The notes under the pieces: generated by a model | Told to the model about the DNA's origin: nothing | What the model saw: the letters and a program-made list of their open reading frames with translations, nothing else | Database searches by the model: none | Program-made: the position numbers and the translations under genes | DNA from: Spirochaetaceae bacterium | GTDB lineage: Bacteria > Spirochaetota > Spirochaetia > SZUA-6 > Bin103 | DNA length: 14,038 nucleotides | Direction of reading: 5' to 3' | Assembly (NCBI GenBank): GCA_028820215.1 | Contig: JAPPKD010000058.1 | Location: 1 to 14,038 of the forward strand | Shown: positions 5,824 to 12,330 of the stretch, one piece after another | Position numbering within the stretch: the stretch's first letter is position 1 | Layout of the letters: each line of letters begins with the position of its first letter

Positions 5824-8313
5824 ATGACCATCTGCAACGTACGCGACTTCGGCGCCGCCGGGAACCGGCAGGCACTCGACACCGCGGCGATCCAGGCGGC
5901 GATCGACGCCGCCGGCCGCTGCAACGGCCAGGTGCGCATGCCGGCCGGCGAGTACCTGTCGGGCAGCCTGATGCTGAGAAGCGGCGTCTCCCTGCACCTG
6001 GAAGCCGGCGCCTCCCTGGTCGCCAGCCGCGACATGCGGCACTTCGTCGCTCCGGCGCCGGACAGCTACGTGCGTCACACCGGCTCGCGGTTCGCGTTCA
6101 TCCATGCGATCAGCGCCGCTGACGTTCACATCCTGGGCAGCGGCACGATCGACGGCAACCTGGCCCTGGACGGCGGGCATCGGGGGCCGCTTCCGCTGCT
6201 ATTCGAGAACTGCCGGCGCCTTCGCGTCGAGGGGATCAGCGTCGTTGACTCGCCGGGATGGGCGGTCACCTTCTGGGGCTGCCGGCACGTCACGGTTGCC
6301 GGCGTGCAGATCCTGAACAGCTTCGCCGACGGGCTGAACCCGTGTTGCTGCCAGGACGTGCTCATCGAGGACGTCGCGATAGACGACAGCGGGGACGATC
6401 CGGTCTGCCTGAAGAACGACAGCCACCGGTACGCCTTCGCGACGCGCCCCGAGTGCGGATTCGTCTCTCGCGACATCACGATACGGCGCGTGTGCATCCG
6501 CGACACCACCCACCCGGCGTTCAAGATCGGTACCGGGACGCACGGTGTCTTCCAGAACATCGAGATCGCAGACTGCCGGCTGGAGAACACCGGCGCGCTG
6601 TTCTGCGTGCAGTTGATGCGTCCTACGTACCGCGAGACGCCGCGCCGCGCCATCGAGGGCGTGCACGTGCACGACATCCGGGGGGAAGGGGTAGCCGGGC
6701 TGCTGGACCTCACGTCGATGGACGTCAGCCGGTGTGTCGTCGACGGCCTGCGATTCCAGCGTATCCATGTCGCGAAGGTGAGCGCGCCTTCACGGATACA
6801 CGGCCTGGCGGACGCGCCGATCCGGAACATCACCCTGCGTGATGTCACGTTGGAGGACCCTGCGGATGGAGCGCCGTGGCTGCACGGGCGGTTCGTGGAT
6901 GGCCTGAGTCTGCAGAACGTGCGCATCGGTCATGAGCCAAGAAGCGAGGCGGGGCTGCTGTTCCAGGACTCCCGGCGGCTGACCGTCGAGGGGCTGCACG
7001 TGGATGGCGCCGGTACGGGCCCGCCGGTCCTGATCCGGGATTCCACGGACGTGCGTTTGGCCGGCTGCGAGGCGGAGGTTGCCGGGCCGCTGGTGAGCGT
7101 AATGGGGGAGTCGTGCGACGCCGTGGACCTGGCCGGACTTGCCGGCCGGGGAGGCGTGGAAGCGGCGGTAGCCGACGGCGTTCCGAACGGCGCAATCGTG
7201 CCGGCCGGCGGGCCATGCCGCTACTCCGACCTGCAGGTGCCGCCGCACGCTGAACCCGGCCGGGAGCCGTCCCTGTCGGTAGCTCTGGCGAACGAGGGCC
7301 GGGCCGGATTCGTGAAGACCGTCGCGACCGTGGACGGCCAGCCCGCCGGCGGCCGGTGGCTGTGGCTGGGCGAGGGCGAGTCGCGGACGGTGAGATTCCG
7401 GACGGAGCGCGTCTACAAGGGCGGACTCCACAAGGTCCGGGTGGCCGAGTGCATGGCCACGACCCGGATCGCCGCGACGCCTGCGCGCTTTCGGTTCCTG
7501 GAGCCGGTGCGGGTGGTTCCGGGAAGCAGCGGCCGTCGGACCTTCAGCGTCGAAGTGCGCAACGTCGGCGGGGAGAGCGGGTCGGTTGAAGTCCCACTCG
7601 AAGTGGATGGGATCCGGCGATGCTCCAGCACGGTCACGCTCGACGCCGGTGCGGAGCGGGAGGTCGCGCTATCCATCGTTCACGGCGAGGAGGCGGGACA
7701 CGCCAGGATCGGCGGCCGGGAGTGGCCGTGGCTGACCTTCGCGAACACGCCGGCTCGTTTCTCCCGTTTCGGCGAGCGTATCGAGGTGACCGCGGGTGGC
7801 GGACTGACCACCGCCTGGGACGCAACCGGCGCGGAACTCGCCAGTGCCTACACGCGGGTACGTGGCGACTTCGACGTGTCCGTTCTCCTGGAGACCCAGG
7901 ATCCGACGGGCCCCTATGCTGCCGCCGGCTTGATCGTCAGGAACCGCATCACCCGTACGCCTGTAAGCCCGGGCTACCTGATGCTCTGCGTCTGCCCGAA
8001 GTACGGCGGTCTTCCCTACTGGGGGGCCGATCTGGACGGCGACGGAGTGCTGGACACGAAGGAGAATTTTCCCGTGCGGTACCCCATCTGGTTTCGCATT
8101 CGGCGTACGGGACACCGGTACGCCGCCTGGACCAGCCTTGACGGAACGAGCTGGCGCGCGGGCCGGGTGTTCCAGGTGAGCTCGGCCGCGCACGACCAGG
8201 ACGTCGGCGTGTTCGCGAGCGCCTACTCCGCAAAGGGTGAGCTTGGCCGCGCGGTGTTCTCACGATTCGAGCTGGAGCCCGCTATCCTCCCACGGCCAGC
8301 GTCGTGCGAATGA
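5824..8313 (+). CDS. GH28-like right-handed beta-helix glycosidase with C-terminal beta-sandwich modules
   Basis: This is a likely polysaccharide-cleaving enzyme of the polygalacturonase (GH28)/pectate-lyase superfold, 829 residues from ATG 5824. Residues 1-~430 form the beta-helix, opening NVRDFGAAGN...DTAAIQAAIDAA. GH28-type active-site positions are partly kept: D169 (FADG in place of NTDG), D191-D192 (SGDDP) and H230 (TTHPAFKIGT). The usual RIK substrate motif is not seen; GALFCVQL sits there instead. Residues ~480-630 look like two CARDB/Ig-like sandwiches. Residues ~645-825 look like a DUF1349-type lectin-like sandwich with a calcium-loop motif, DLDGDGVLD (736-744). There is no signal peptide, so it probably acts in the cytoplasm on imported oligosaccharides. 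GTG 5803 is an alternative start. Neither start has a Shine-Dalgarno site. It heads the sugar locus and lies divergent from the MetE-like gene. The exact substrate cannot be read from sequence. Confidence 0.8.
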   Translation: MTICNVRDFGAAGNRQALDTAAIQAAIDAAGRCNGQVRMPAGEYLSGSLMLRSGVSLHLEAGASLVASRDMRHFVAPAPDSYVRHTGSRFAFIHAISAADVHILGSGTIDGNLALDGGHRGPLPLLFENCRRLRVEGISVVDSPGWAVTFWGCRHVTVAGVQILNSFADGLNPCCCQDVLIEDVAIDDSGDDPVCLKNDSHRYAFATRPECGFVSRDITIRRVCIRDTTHPAFKIGTGTHGVFQNIEIADCRLENTGALFCVQLMRPTYRETPRRAIEGVHVHDIRGEGVAGLLDLTSMDVSRCVVDGLRFQRIHVAKVSAPSRIHGLADAPIRNITLRDVTLEDPADGAPWLHGRFVDGLSLQNVRIGHEPRSEAGLLFQDSRRLTVEGLHVDGAGTGPPVLIRDSTDVRLAGCEAEVAGPLVSVMGESCDAVDLAGLAGRGGVEAAVADGVPNGAIVPAGGPCRYSDLQVPPHAEPGREPSLSVALANEGRAGFVKTVATVDGQPAGGRWLWLGEGESRTVRFRTERVYKGGLHKVRVAECMATTRIAATPARFRFLEPVRVVPGSSGRRTFSVEVRNVGGESGSVEVPLEVDGIRRCSSTVTLDAGAEREVALSIVHGEEAGHARIGGREWPWLTFANTPARFSRFGERIEVTAGGGLTTAWDATGAELASAYTRVRGDFDVSVLLETQDPTGPYAAAGLIVRNRITRTPVSPGYLMLCVCPKYGGLPYWGADLDGDGVLDTKENFPVRYPIWFRIRRTGHRYAAWTSLDGTSWRAGRVFQVSSAAHDQDVGVFASAYSAKGELGRAVFSRFELEPAILPRPASCE

Positions 8314-8452
8314 TCGTGAACGAGTAGTGCACGTCATTCAGGCAGTTGTACCCATCGTGATAGGGAGCATTCGACCGGTTGTCTACCCTCCGTTCGCGCA
8401 GATGCTCGATGAGCGATACGCGAATTGGCTCCACCTGTGATGCCGGATACAC
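8282..8452 (-). pseudogene. antisense coding fragment, possible 3' end of a lost gene
   Basis: On the minus strand a frame of 56 codons runs from GTG 8452 to TAG 8282-8284. It is too protein-like for random sequence: it contains NAPYHDGYNCLNDVHYSF, then TIIRTTLAVGG and the stop. By my count about 70% of its third positions are G or C, nearly all of them in the last part. It overlaps the tail of the GH28-like gene by 32 bases in the opposite direction. Upstream in the same frame is a TGA, and a few bases further the next glycosidase gene starts the other way. The piece therefore looks like a C-terminus cut off by rearrangement. A GAGGG lies six bases before the GTG, so a small intact gene of 56 residues is possible. 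I do not recognise the family. Confidence 0.4.
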
Positions 8453-8486
8453 TGCACGCCCTCATATCGGGTCCGGGAGGCGCACG
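8314..8486 (+). other. gap between the two glycosidase genes
   Basis: This stretch of about 170 bases is lower in G+C than its flanks (58% in the line counted, 8341-8400). It is mostly occupied by the antisense fragment described separately. No clear promoter or terminator is visible on the plus strand. At its end lies GGGAGG (8475-8480), six bases before ATG 8487, a good ribosome site that fixes the start of the next gene. Confidence 0.5.
8475..8480 (+). promoter_or_regulatory. ribosome binding site fixing the start of the propeller glycosidase gene
   Basis: GGGAGG lies six bases before ATG 8487. The frame is open further upstream to a possible start at 8379, but those 36 extra residues are unlike the family and have no ribosome site. 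Confidence 0.75.
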
Positions 8487-10205
8487 ATGATCCAGGCCGA
8501 ACAGCAGACCTCACCACCTCTGACGCTCGGATGCTCCACCCAGTTGTTGCTGGACGACTACGTGGTGGACGACGCGTGGAACATCAGGCGCTCTCCCGAG
8601 TTGCCGGTAAAATACCTGGGCAATCCGATCATCGACTCCCATCCCCTGGTCGGCGATTGCAGCGTGGTCTGCCAGTCGGTCATGTACGACGAGGAGGAGC
8701 GCCTCTTCAAGCTCTGGTCCACCCTGGTCGACACCAACCTGGACACGTTTCCGTCCGGGTATCACCAGGACAGCGTGCACAGCTACATGTACCGGGGCGC
8801 GTACTCGGTGTCGCAGGACGGGCTGGACTGGGAGTGTCCGGACCTGGGCATCATCGAGTACCGGGGTTCGACGGCGAACAACCTGTTCCAGTCCGAGGGT
8901 TGCGGGTTTGTTCTGAAGGACGGCCACGAATCGGATCCGTCGCGCCGGTACAAGATGCTGACCAAGCGCACCAACCCGGGCGGCCGTGTCTTCGCCGCGT
9001 TCTCACCGGACGGCATCCACTGGACGGACCATCCCGGCGGTCCCGTGGTGCCCAACTCGCGGGATGGCGCCAACTCCTTCCTGTACGACGAGCGGCTCGG
9101 CAAGTACGTGCTGTTCTGCCGGCCGACGGTCCTGCCCCTGGACTTCAGCTACGACCCCGACGAGCTCGGGTTTCCCGACCGCAACGTCTACATCGACGAC
9201 TTCCACACCGGCGACAAGTTCGAGTGCAAGGATCGGACCTCGAGCCCCCGGTTTCCGGACGAGTCCGACTACGTCATGCGCTGGGAGACCGAGGACTACG
9301 TCCACCGGCACCTCAAGGTGTTCCCCTACACGCCGATGCGCTCGCTGCGCATCTCCCAGGGCAGGAGCCGCTACATCGGCTGCAACCGCAGGATCGCCCG
9401 CTGCGTCAGCGACGACTTCGTGCACTGGTCGCTTCCCGAAGTGGTGATCCGTCCCGACGAGCTCGACCCGCCGCGGCTCTACAACATGGACGTGACGCGC
9501 TACGAGGGGCTCTACATCGGGCTGTTGCAGGTCTTCCACTCGTGGGGCACGCGCCGCCTGCCGGGGACACCCGACGAGCCGGAGACCTTCGACCTGCACC
9601 TCGCGTTCAGCCGCGACGGGATCCGCTGGGAGCGGCTGGCGAACCGTCCGGTCTTCCTGGAGCGGGGCTACGTCGGCGACTTCGACGGCGGCATGATCTC
9701 CGGCGCCCACGTGCCGCTCATTCCCTACGGGGACGAGCTGCGCATCTACTACACCGGGCACGTCGGCTGCCACAACCTCTCGCCCGCCTCCCCAAGCTCC
9801 AAGCACGCTATCGGCGTGGCGCGGTTGCCGCGGGGCCGGCTGGTCGCCCGAACCGCCGGCGATGAGCTGGGCGTCCTGATGACCAAGCCCTTCGTCGTGG
9901 AGGGCCGGCGGCTGCAGGTCAACGCCGACGCCCGCCGGGGGCTGCTGAAGGCGGAAGTGGTCACGGCCGCCGGGGAGAGGATTCCCGGCTACACCTGCGG
10001 CGAGTGTCGCGGGATCACCGGGAGCGGGTTCGAGCTGCCGATCTCCTGGAGCCGCAGGTCCGACCTGCAGGAGCTCGCGGACAGACGGTGCGCCTGCGTT
10101 TCTACCTGCGGGAGGCCAGGCTGTACTCCTTCCGGCTCCATGACGGACTTCCGTCCTGACTCGCTCCCGCCGTTGAACCTCCTCACGGCACCGGCTACGA
10201 TGTAG
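8487..10205 (+). CDS. five-bladed beta-propeller glycosidase-like protein, frameshifted near its 3' end
   Basis: This is a likely cytoplasmic glycoside hydrolase related to the GH32/GH43-type five-bladed propellers; no signal peptide is seen. It opens TQLLLDDYVVDD (18-29), the usual start of this family. Blade motifs of the form S-x-D-G/F-x-x-W recur at S109-W115, S173-W179, S308-W314 and S375-W381. A C-terminal sandwich follows (VEGRRLQVNADARRG...PISWSRRSDLQELADR). Just after ELADR the frame breaks. The expected continuation (VRLRFYLREARLYSF...) lies in the next frame from 10088 and stops at 10157-10159. Adding one base near 10087 would give a normal protein of 557 residues. As read, the last ~40 residues (to 10205) are unrelated. 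This is either a sequencing error or a recent mutation that removes the last beta strands. The start ATG 8487 has GGGAGG six bases upstream. It probably works with the GH28-like protein on the transported sugar. Confidence 0.85.
   Translation: MIQAEQQTSPPLTLGCSTQLLLDDYVVDDAWNIRRSPELPVKYLGNPIIDSHPLVGDCSVVCQSVMYDEEERLFKLWSTLVDTNLDTFPSGYHQDSVHSYMYRGAYSVSQDGLDWECPDLGIIEYRGSTANNLFQSEGCGFVLKDGHESDPSRRYKMLTKRTNPGGRVFAAFSPDGIHWTDHPGGPVVPNSRDGANSFLYDERLGKYVLFCRPTVLPLDFSYDPDELGFPDRNVYIDDFHTGDKFECKDRTSSPRFPDESDYVMRWETEDYVHRHLKVFPYTPMRSLRISQGRSRYIGCNRRIARCVSDDFVHWSLPEVVIRPDELDPPRLYNMDVTRYEGLYIGLLQVFHSWGTRRLPGTPDEPETFDLHLAFSRDGIRWERLANRPVFLERGYVGDFDGGMISGAHVPLIPYGDELRIYYTGHVGCHNLSPASPSSKHAIGVARLPRGRLVARTAGDELGVLMTKPFVVEGRRLQVNADARRGLLKAEVVTAAGERIPGYTCGECRGITGSGFELPISWSRRSDLQELADRRCACVSTCGRPGCTPSGSMTDFRPDSLPPLNLLTAPATM
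10088..10159 (+). pseudogene. displaced 3' end of the propeller glycosidase gene
   Basis: Here 23 codons beginning VRLRFYLREARLYSF and ending in LHDGLPS, then TGA, sit one base out of frame with the glycosidase gene. They have the alternating strand pattern and high-GC codon use of a real C-terminus. They continue the sequence ELADR naturally if one base, for instance a C making a proline codon, is restored at 10086-10088. Confidence 0.8.
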
Positions 10206-10273
10206 CGGCTCGAGCGCGTCGCCGGCGGGACCTGCCGGCCGGGACGCCTCGGCGGGGCTGCAGGCGGACGTTC

Positions 10274-10294
10274 CCCGACCTCAAGACGGTCGGG
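10274..10294 (+). promoter_or_regulatory. 7-bp hairpin abutting a strong ribosome site
   Basis: CCCGACC (10274-10280) and GGTCGGG (10288-10294) are perfectly complementary with a 7-base loop. The 3' arm takes the first three Gs of the purine run GGGAGGAGG (10292-10300), leaving AGGAGG free next to the stem. There is no T-run, so it is not an intrinsic terminator. It could tune translation of the leader ORF or protect a processed 5' end. Confidence 0.45.
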
Positions 10295-10306
10295 AGGAGG
10301 CGCGCG

Positions 10307-10366
10307 GTGACAGCACGACCGGCGGCGCGGTTGACCGGAGTGCCGGCCCCCGCCGAGGTGCGCTGA
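10307..10366 (+). CDS. 19-codon leader ORF coupled to the first permease
   Basis: GTG 10307 lies six bases after AGGAGG (10295-10300), the strongest ribosome site in the window. It opens a 19-codon frame (start VTARPAARLTGVP) that ends at TGA 10364-10366. That stop shares its A with the permease ATG 10366 as TGATG, an arrangement that usually means translational coupling. The peptide, rich in Ala, Pro and Arg, has no recognisable domain. It may be a leader whose translation feeds ribosomes to the permease gene. Chance is the alternative, though the ribosome site is hard to dismiss. Confidence 0.45.
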   Translation: MTARPAARLTGVPAPAEVR

Positions 10367-11331
10367 TGGCGGTGCTCGACCGGTCCCGTCCCGACGCCGG
10401 CACGCGCAGGTTTCTTCCGGGCATCGACAAGGCGACCCGCGACCGCATCGTGCGCATGCGGTTCCTCTATCTGCTGCTCGCCGTTCCGGTCGTGCACTGG
10501 GCCATCTTCCACTACGCCCCCATGTACGGGCTGCTGGTGGCCTTCAAGGACTACAACATGAAGCACGGGGTGTTCGGCAGCCCGTGGAACGACTTCGCGC
10601 ACTTCCAGTTCCTGTTCACCAGTCCCGGCTTCCACCGGGTGATGCGCAATACCTTCATCATCAGCTTCCTGAAGCTCGCCTTCGGCTTCACCGCCAGCAT
10701 CGTCTTCGCGCTGTTGATCGACCAGCTCATGAGCCTGCCCTTCAAGCGGACGATGCAGTCGATCTCCTACCTGCCGCACTTCATTTCCTGGGTGGTGCTG
10801 GGCGGCCTCATCAAGCAGTTGCTGTCGCCCTCGTTGGGCGTCTTCGGCGTGCTGATCGCCAACATCACCGGCGAGTCGCTCAGCCTGCTGACGGACAAGG
10901 CGGGGTTCCTGGCCATCCTGGTGGCCAGCTCGGTCTGGCAGGGCGTGGGGTGGTCGGCGATCATCTATCTGGCCGTGCTGGCCGGGGTCGACCAGAGCCT
11001 GTACGAGGCTGCCGAGGTGGATGGGGCCAGCCGCCTGCAGAAGGCCCTGCACATCAGCCTGCCGGCCCTGTACCCGCTGATGACCATCATCCTGATCCTG
11101 GCGATGGGACAGATCCTCGACGCCGGCTTCGACCAGGTCTTCAACCTCTACAACCCGCTGGTGTACGACGTCGCGGACGTCATCGACACCTACCTGTACC
11201 GGGTCGGGCTGGTCGAGCTGAAGTACGACTACGCGGCCGCCGTCGGGCTGTTCAGAAATGTCGTGGGCCTGGTGCTGGTGATCTCGGCCAACTACCTCGC
11301 CCGTCGCTACACCGAGTATGGCCTCTGGTAG
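10366..11331 (+). CDS. LplB-type ABC sugar transporter permease
   Basis: This is an inner-membrane subunit of a carbohydrate importer, 321 residues, the usual length for the family. After a ~28-residue cytoplasmic tail come about six membrane helices, the first around residues 30-52 (FLYLLLAVPVVHWAIF). The family signature YAPMYGLLVAFKDYN follows directly. The cytoplasmic EAA loop that docks on the ATPase is intact: E214-A-A-x3-G220, then I230-S-L-P233. ATG 10366 has GAGGTG (10355-10360) five bases upstream and overlaps the stop of a small leader ORF. The partner permease gene begins 8 bases after its stop. By homology with LplABC/YtcQP systems, the cargo is a complex oligosaccharide and the ATPase is a shared one encoded elsewhere. 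Confidence 0.93.
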   Translation: MAVLDRSRPDAGTRRFLPGIDKATRDRIVRMRFLYLLLAVPVVHWAIFHYAPMYGLLVAFKDYNMKHGVFGSPWNDFAHFQFLFTSPGFHRVMRNTFIISFLKLAFGFTASIVFALLIDQLMSLPFKRTMQSISYLPHFISWVVLGGLIKQLLSPSLGVFGVLIANITGESLSLLTDKAGFLAILVASSVWQGVGWSAIIYLAVLAGVDQSLYEAAEVDGASRLQKALHISLPALYPLMTIILILAMGQILDAGFDQVFNLYNPLVYDVADVIDTYLYRVGLVELKYDYAAAVGLFRNVVGLVLVISANYLARRYTEYGLW

Positions 11332-11339
11332 GCGCGCGC

Positions 11340-12224
11340 ATGGCACGGCGGAGCGTTGGCGAGGCGGCCTTCGACGTGGCAAACGTCATCTTCATGCTGG
11401 CGTTCTCGGCGACGATCATCTACCCGTTCTGGGACGCCTTTCTGCTGTCGTTCTCCGGTCCGCGGGAGATATCGGGCGTGGGCTTCCGGTTGTGGATCAC
11501 CCACTGGTCCATGGACACCTACCGCTATATATTCGACCGCGGACTCATCCTGATCGCCTACCGGAACACCCTGTTCCGGACGGTGGTGGCCGTCTATCTC
11601 ACCACCATCACCTGTCTGTTCGCGGCCTACCCGCTGTCGAAGCGCCGCCTCCCGGGGCGCACCGTGATCACCGCCTACTTCGTGTTCTCGATGTTCTTCA
11701 GCGGCGGGCTGATCCCCACCTACCTGCTGATCCGGGGGCTGGGGCTCCTCAACAACCTGTGGGTGCTCGTGCTCCCGCAGATGTTCAACGTCTTCTACAT
11801 GATCATCATGCGCAACTACCTGATGGCCGCCCATCTCGAAGAGCTGGAAGAGGCGGCGCTCGTGGACGGCGGCGGCTACCCGTACATCCTGTTCCGCATC
11901 ATGGTGCCGCTGTCGATGCCGCTGCTGGCCACGGTGTCACTGTGGGTGGCCGTGGCTCACTGGAACGAGTGGTTCTACGCCCGCATCTACCTGACCGGGA
12001 ACCGGTTTCTCGTGCTGCAGTACCTGCTGCAGCGGCTCATCGAGCATCATCGCCAGGACGAGCAGATTCTCAACGACTACGTGGCGCAGACCGAGACGGA
12101 GATCAACACCGCCAACGTCGTGGCGGGAACGATGATTCTCACGATCGGTCCCATCGTCCTGCTGTACCCGTTCCTGCAGAAATACTTCGTGAAGGGGGTG
12201 ATGATCGGGTCCTTGAAGGGATGA
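11340..12224 (+). CDS. LplC/YtcP-type ABC sugar transporter permease
   Basis: This is the second membrane subunit of the importer, 294 residues, a normal length. Predicted helices start around residues 11-33 (DVANVIFMLAFSATIIYPFW). Family hallmarks include MFFSGGLIPTYLLIRGLGLLNN and FNVFYMIIMRNY. The EAA loop reads E171-A-A-x3-G177 within LEELEEAALVDGGG. The C-terminus, LYPFLQKYFVKGVMIGSLKG, is the near-invariant ending of this family and confirms that the gene is complete. ATG 11340 follows the first permease's stop by 8 bases, with a modest AGG upstream. It forms a heterodimeric channel with the preceding gene product. Confidence 0.93.
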   Translation: MARRSVGEAAFDVANVIFMLAFSATIIYPFWDAFLLSFSGPREISGVGFRLWITHWSMDTYRYIFDRGLILIAYRNTLFRTVVAVYLTTITCLFAAYPLSKRRLPGRTVITAYFVFSMFFSGGLIPTYLLIRGLGLLNNLWVLVLPQMFNVFYMIIMRNYLMAAHLEELEEAALVDGGGYPYILFRIMVPLSMPLLATVSLWVAVAHWNEWFYARIYLTGNRFLVLQYLLQRLIEHHRQDEQILNDYVAQTETEINTANVVAGTMILTIGPIVLLYPFLQKYFVKGVMIGSLKG

Positions 12225-12330
12225 GTCGGCCGCCGTCGGCGAGCGGACTCATGTCGATGAGAGACCCGGGGTGCCGCCGGACAGGGCGCGCCACCGGGGT
12301 TCGCGATACAAGGGAAAGAGAGAGAACGCA
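12225..12330 (+). other. gap before the binding-protein gene
   Basis: This stretch of about 106 bases has a small perfect hairpin, CTCAT (12248-12252) and ATGAG (12257-12261) over a 4-base loop. A purine-rich ribosome site (GGGAAAGAGAGAG, from 12312) precedes ATG 12331. I see no promoter or T-run. The binding protein is usually needed in excess over permeases, so a processing or stabilising element here would make sense, but none can be shown. Confidence 0.35.

Noticed and set aside
8531..9865. 444-codon plus-strand ORF inside the propeller glycosidase
   Set aside because: It is an out-of-frame shadow, all Arg/Gly/Pro/Ala-rich. The overlapping frame has the family motifs.
10221..10239. GCCGGC repeat hairpin downstream of the propeller gene as a terminator
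   Set aside because: GCCGGC is self-complementary and common in GC-rich DNA, and no T-run follows.
12271..12330. Upstream in-frame extension of the binding-protein gene
   Set aside because: It adds 20 charged residues before the signal peptide, while ATG 12331 has a good purine-rich ribosome site.
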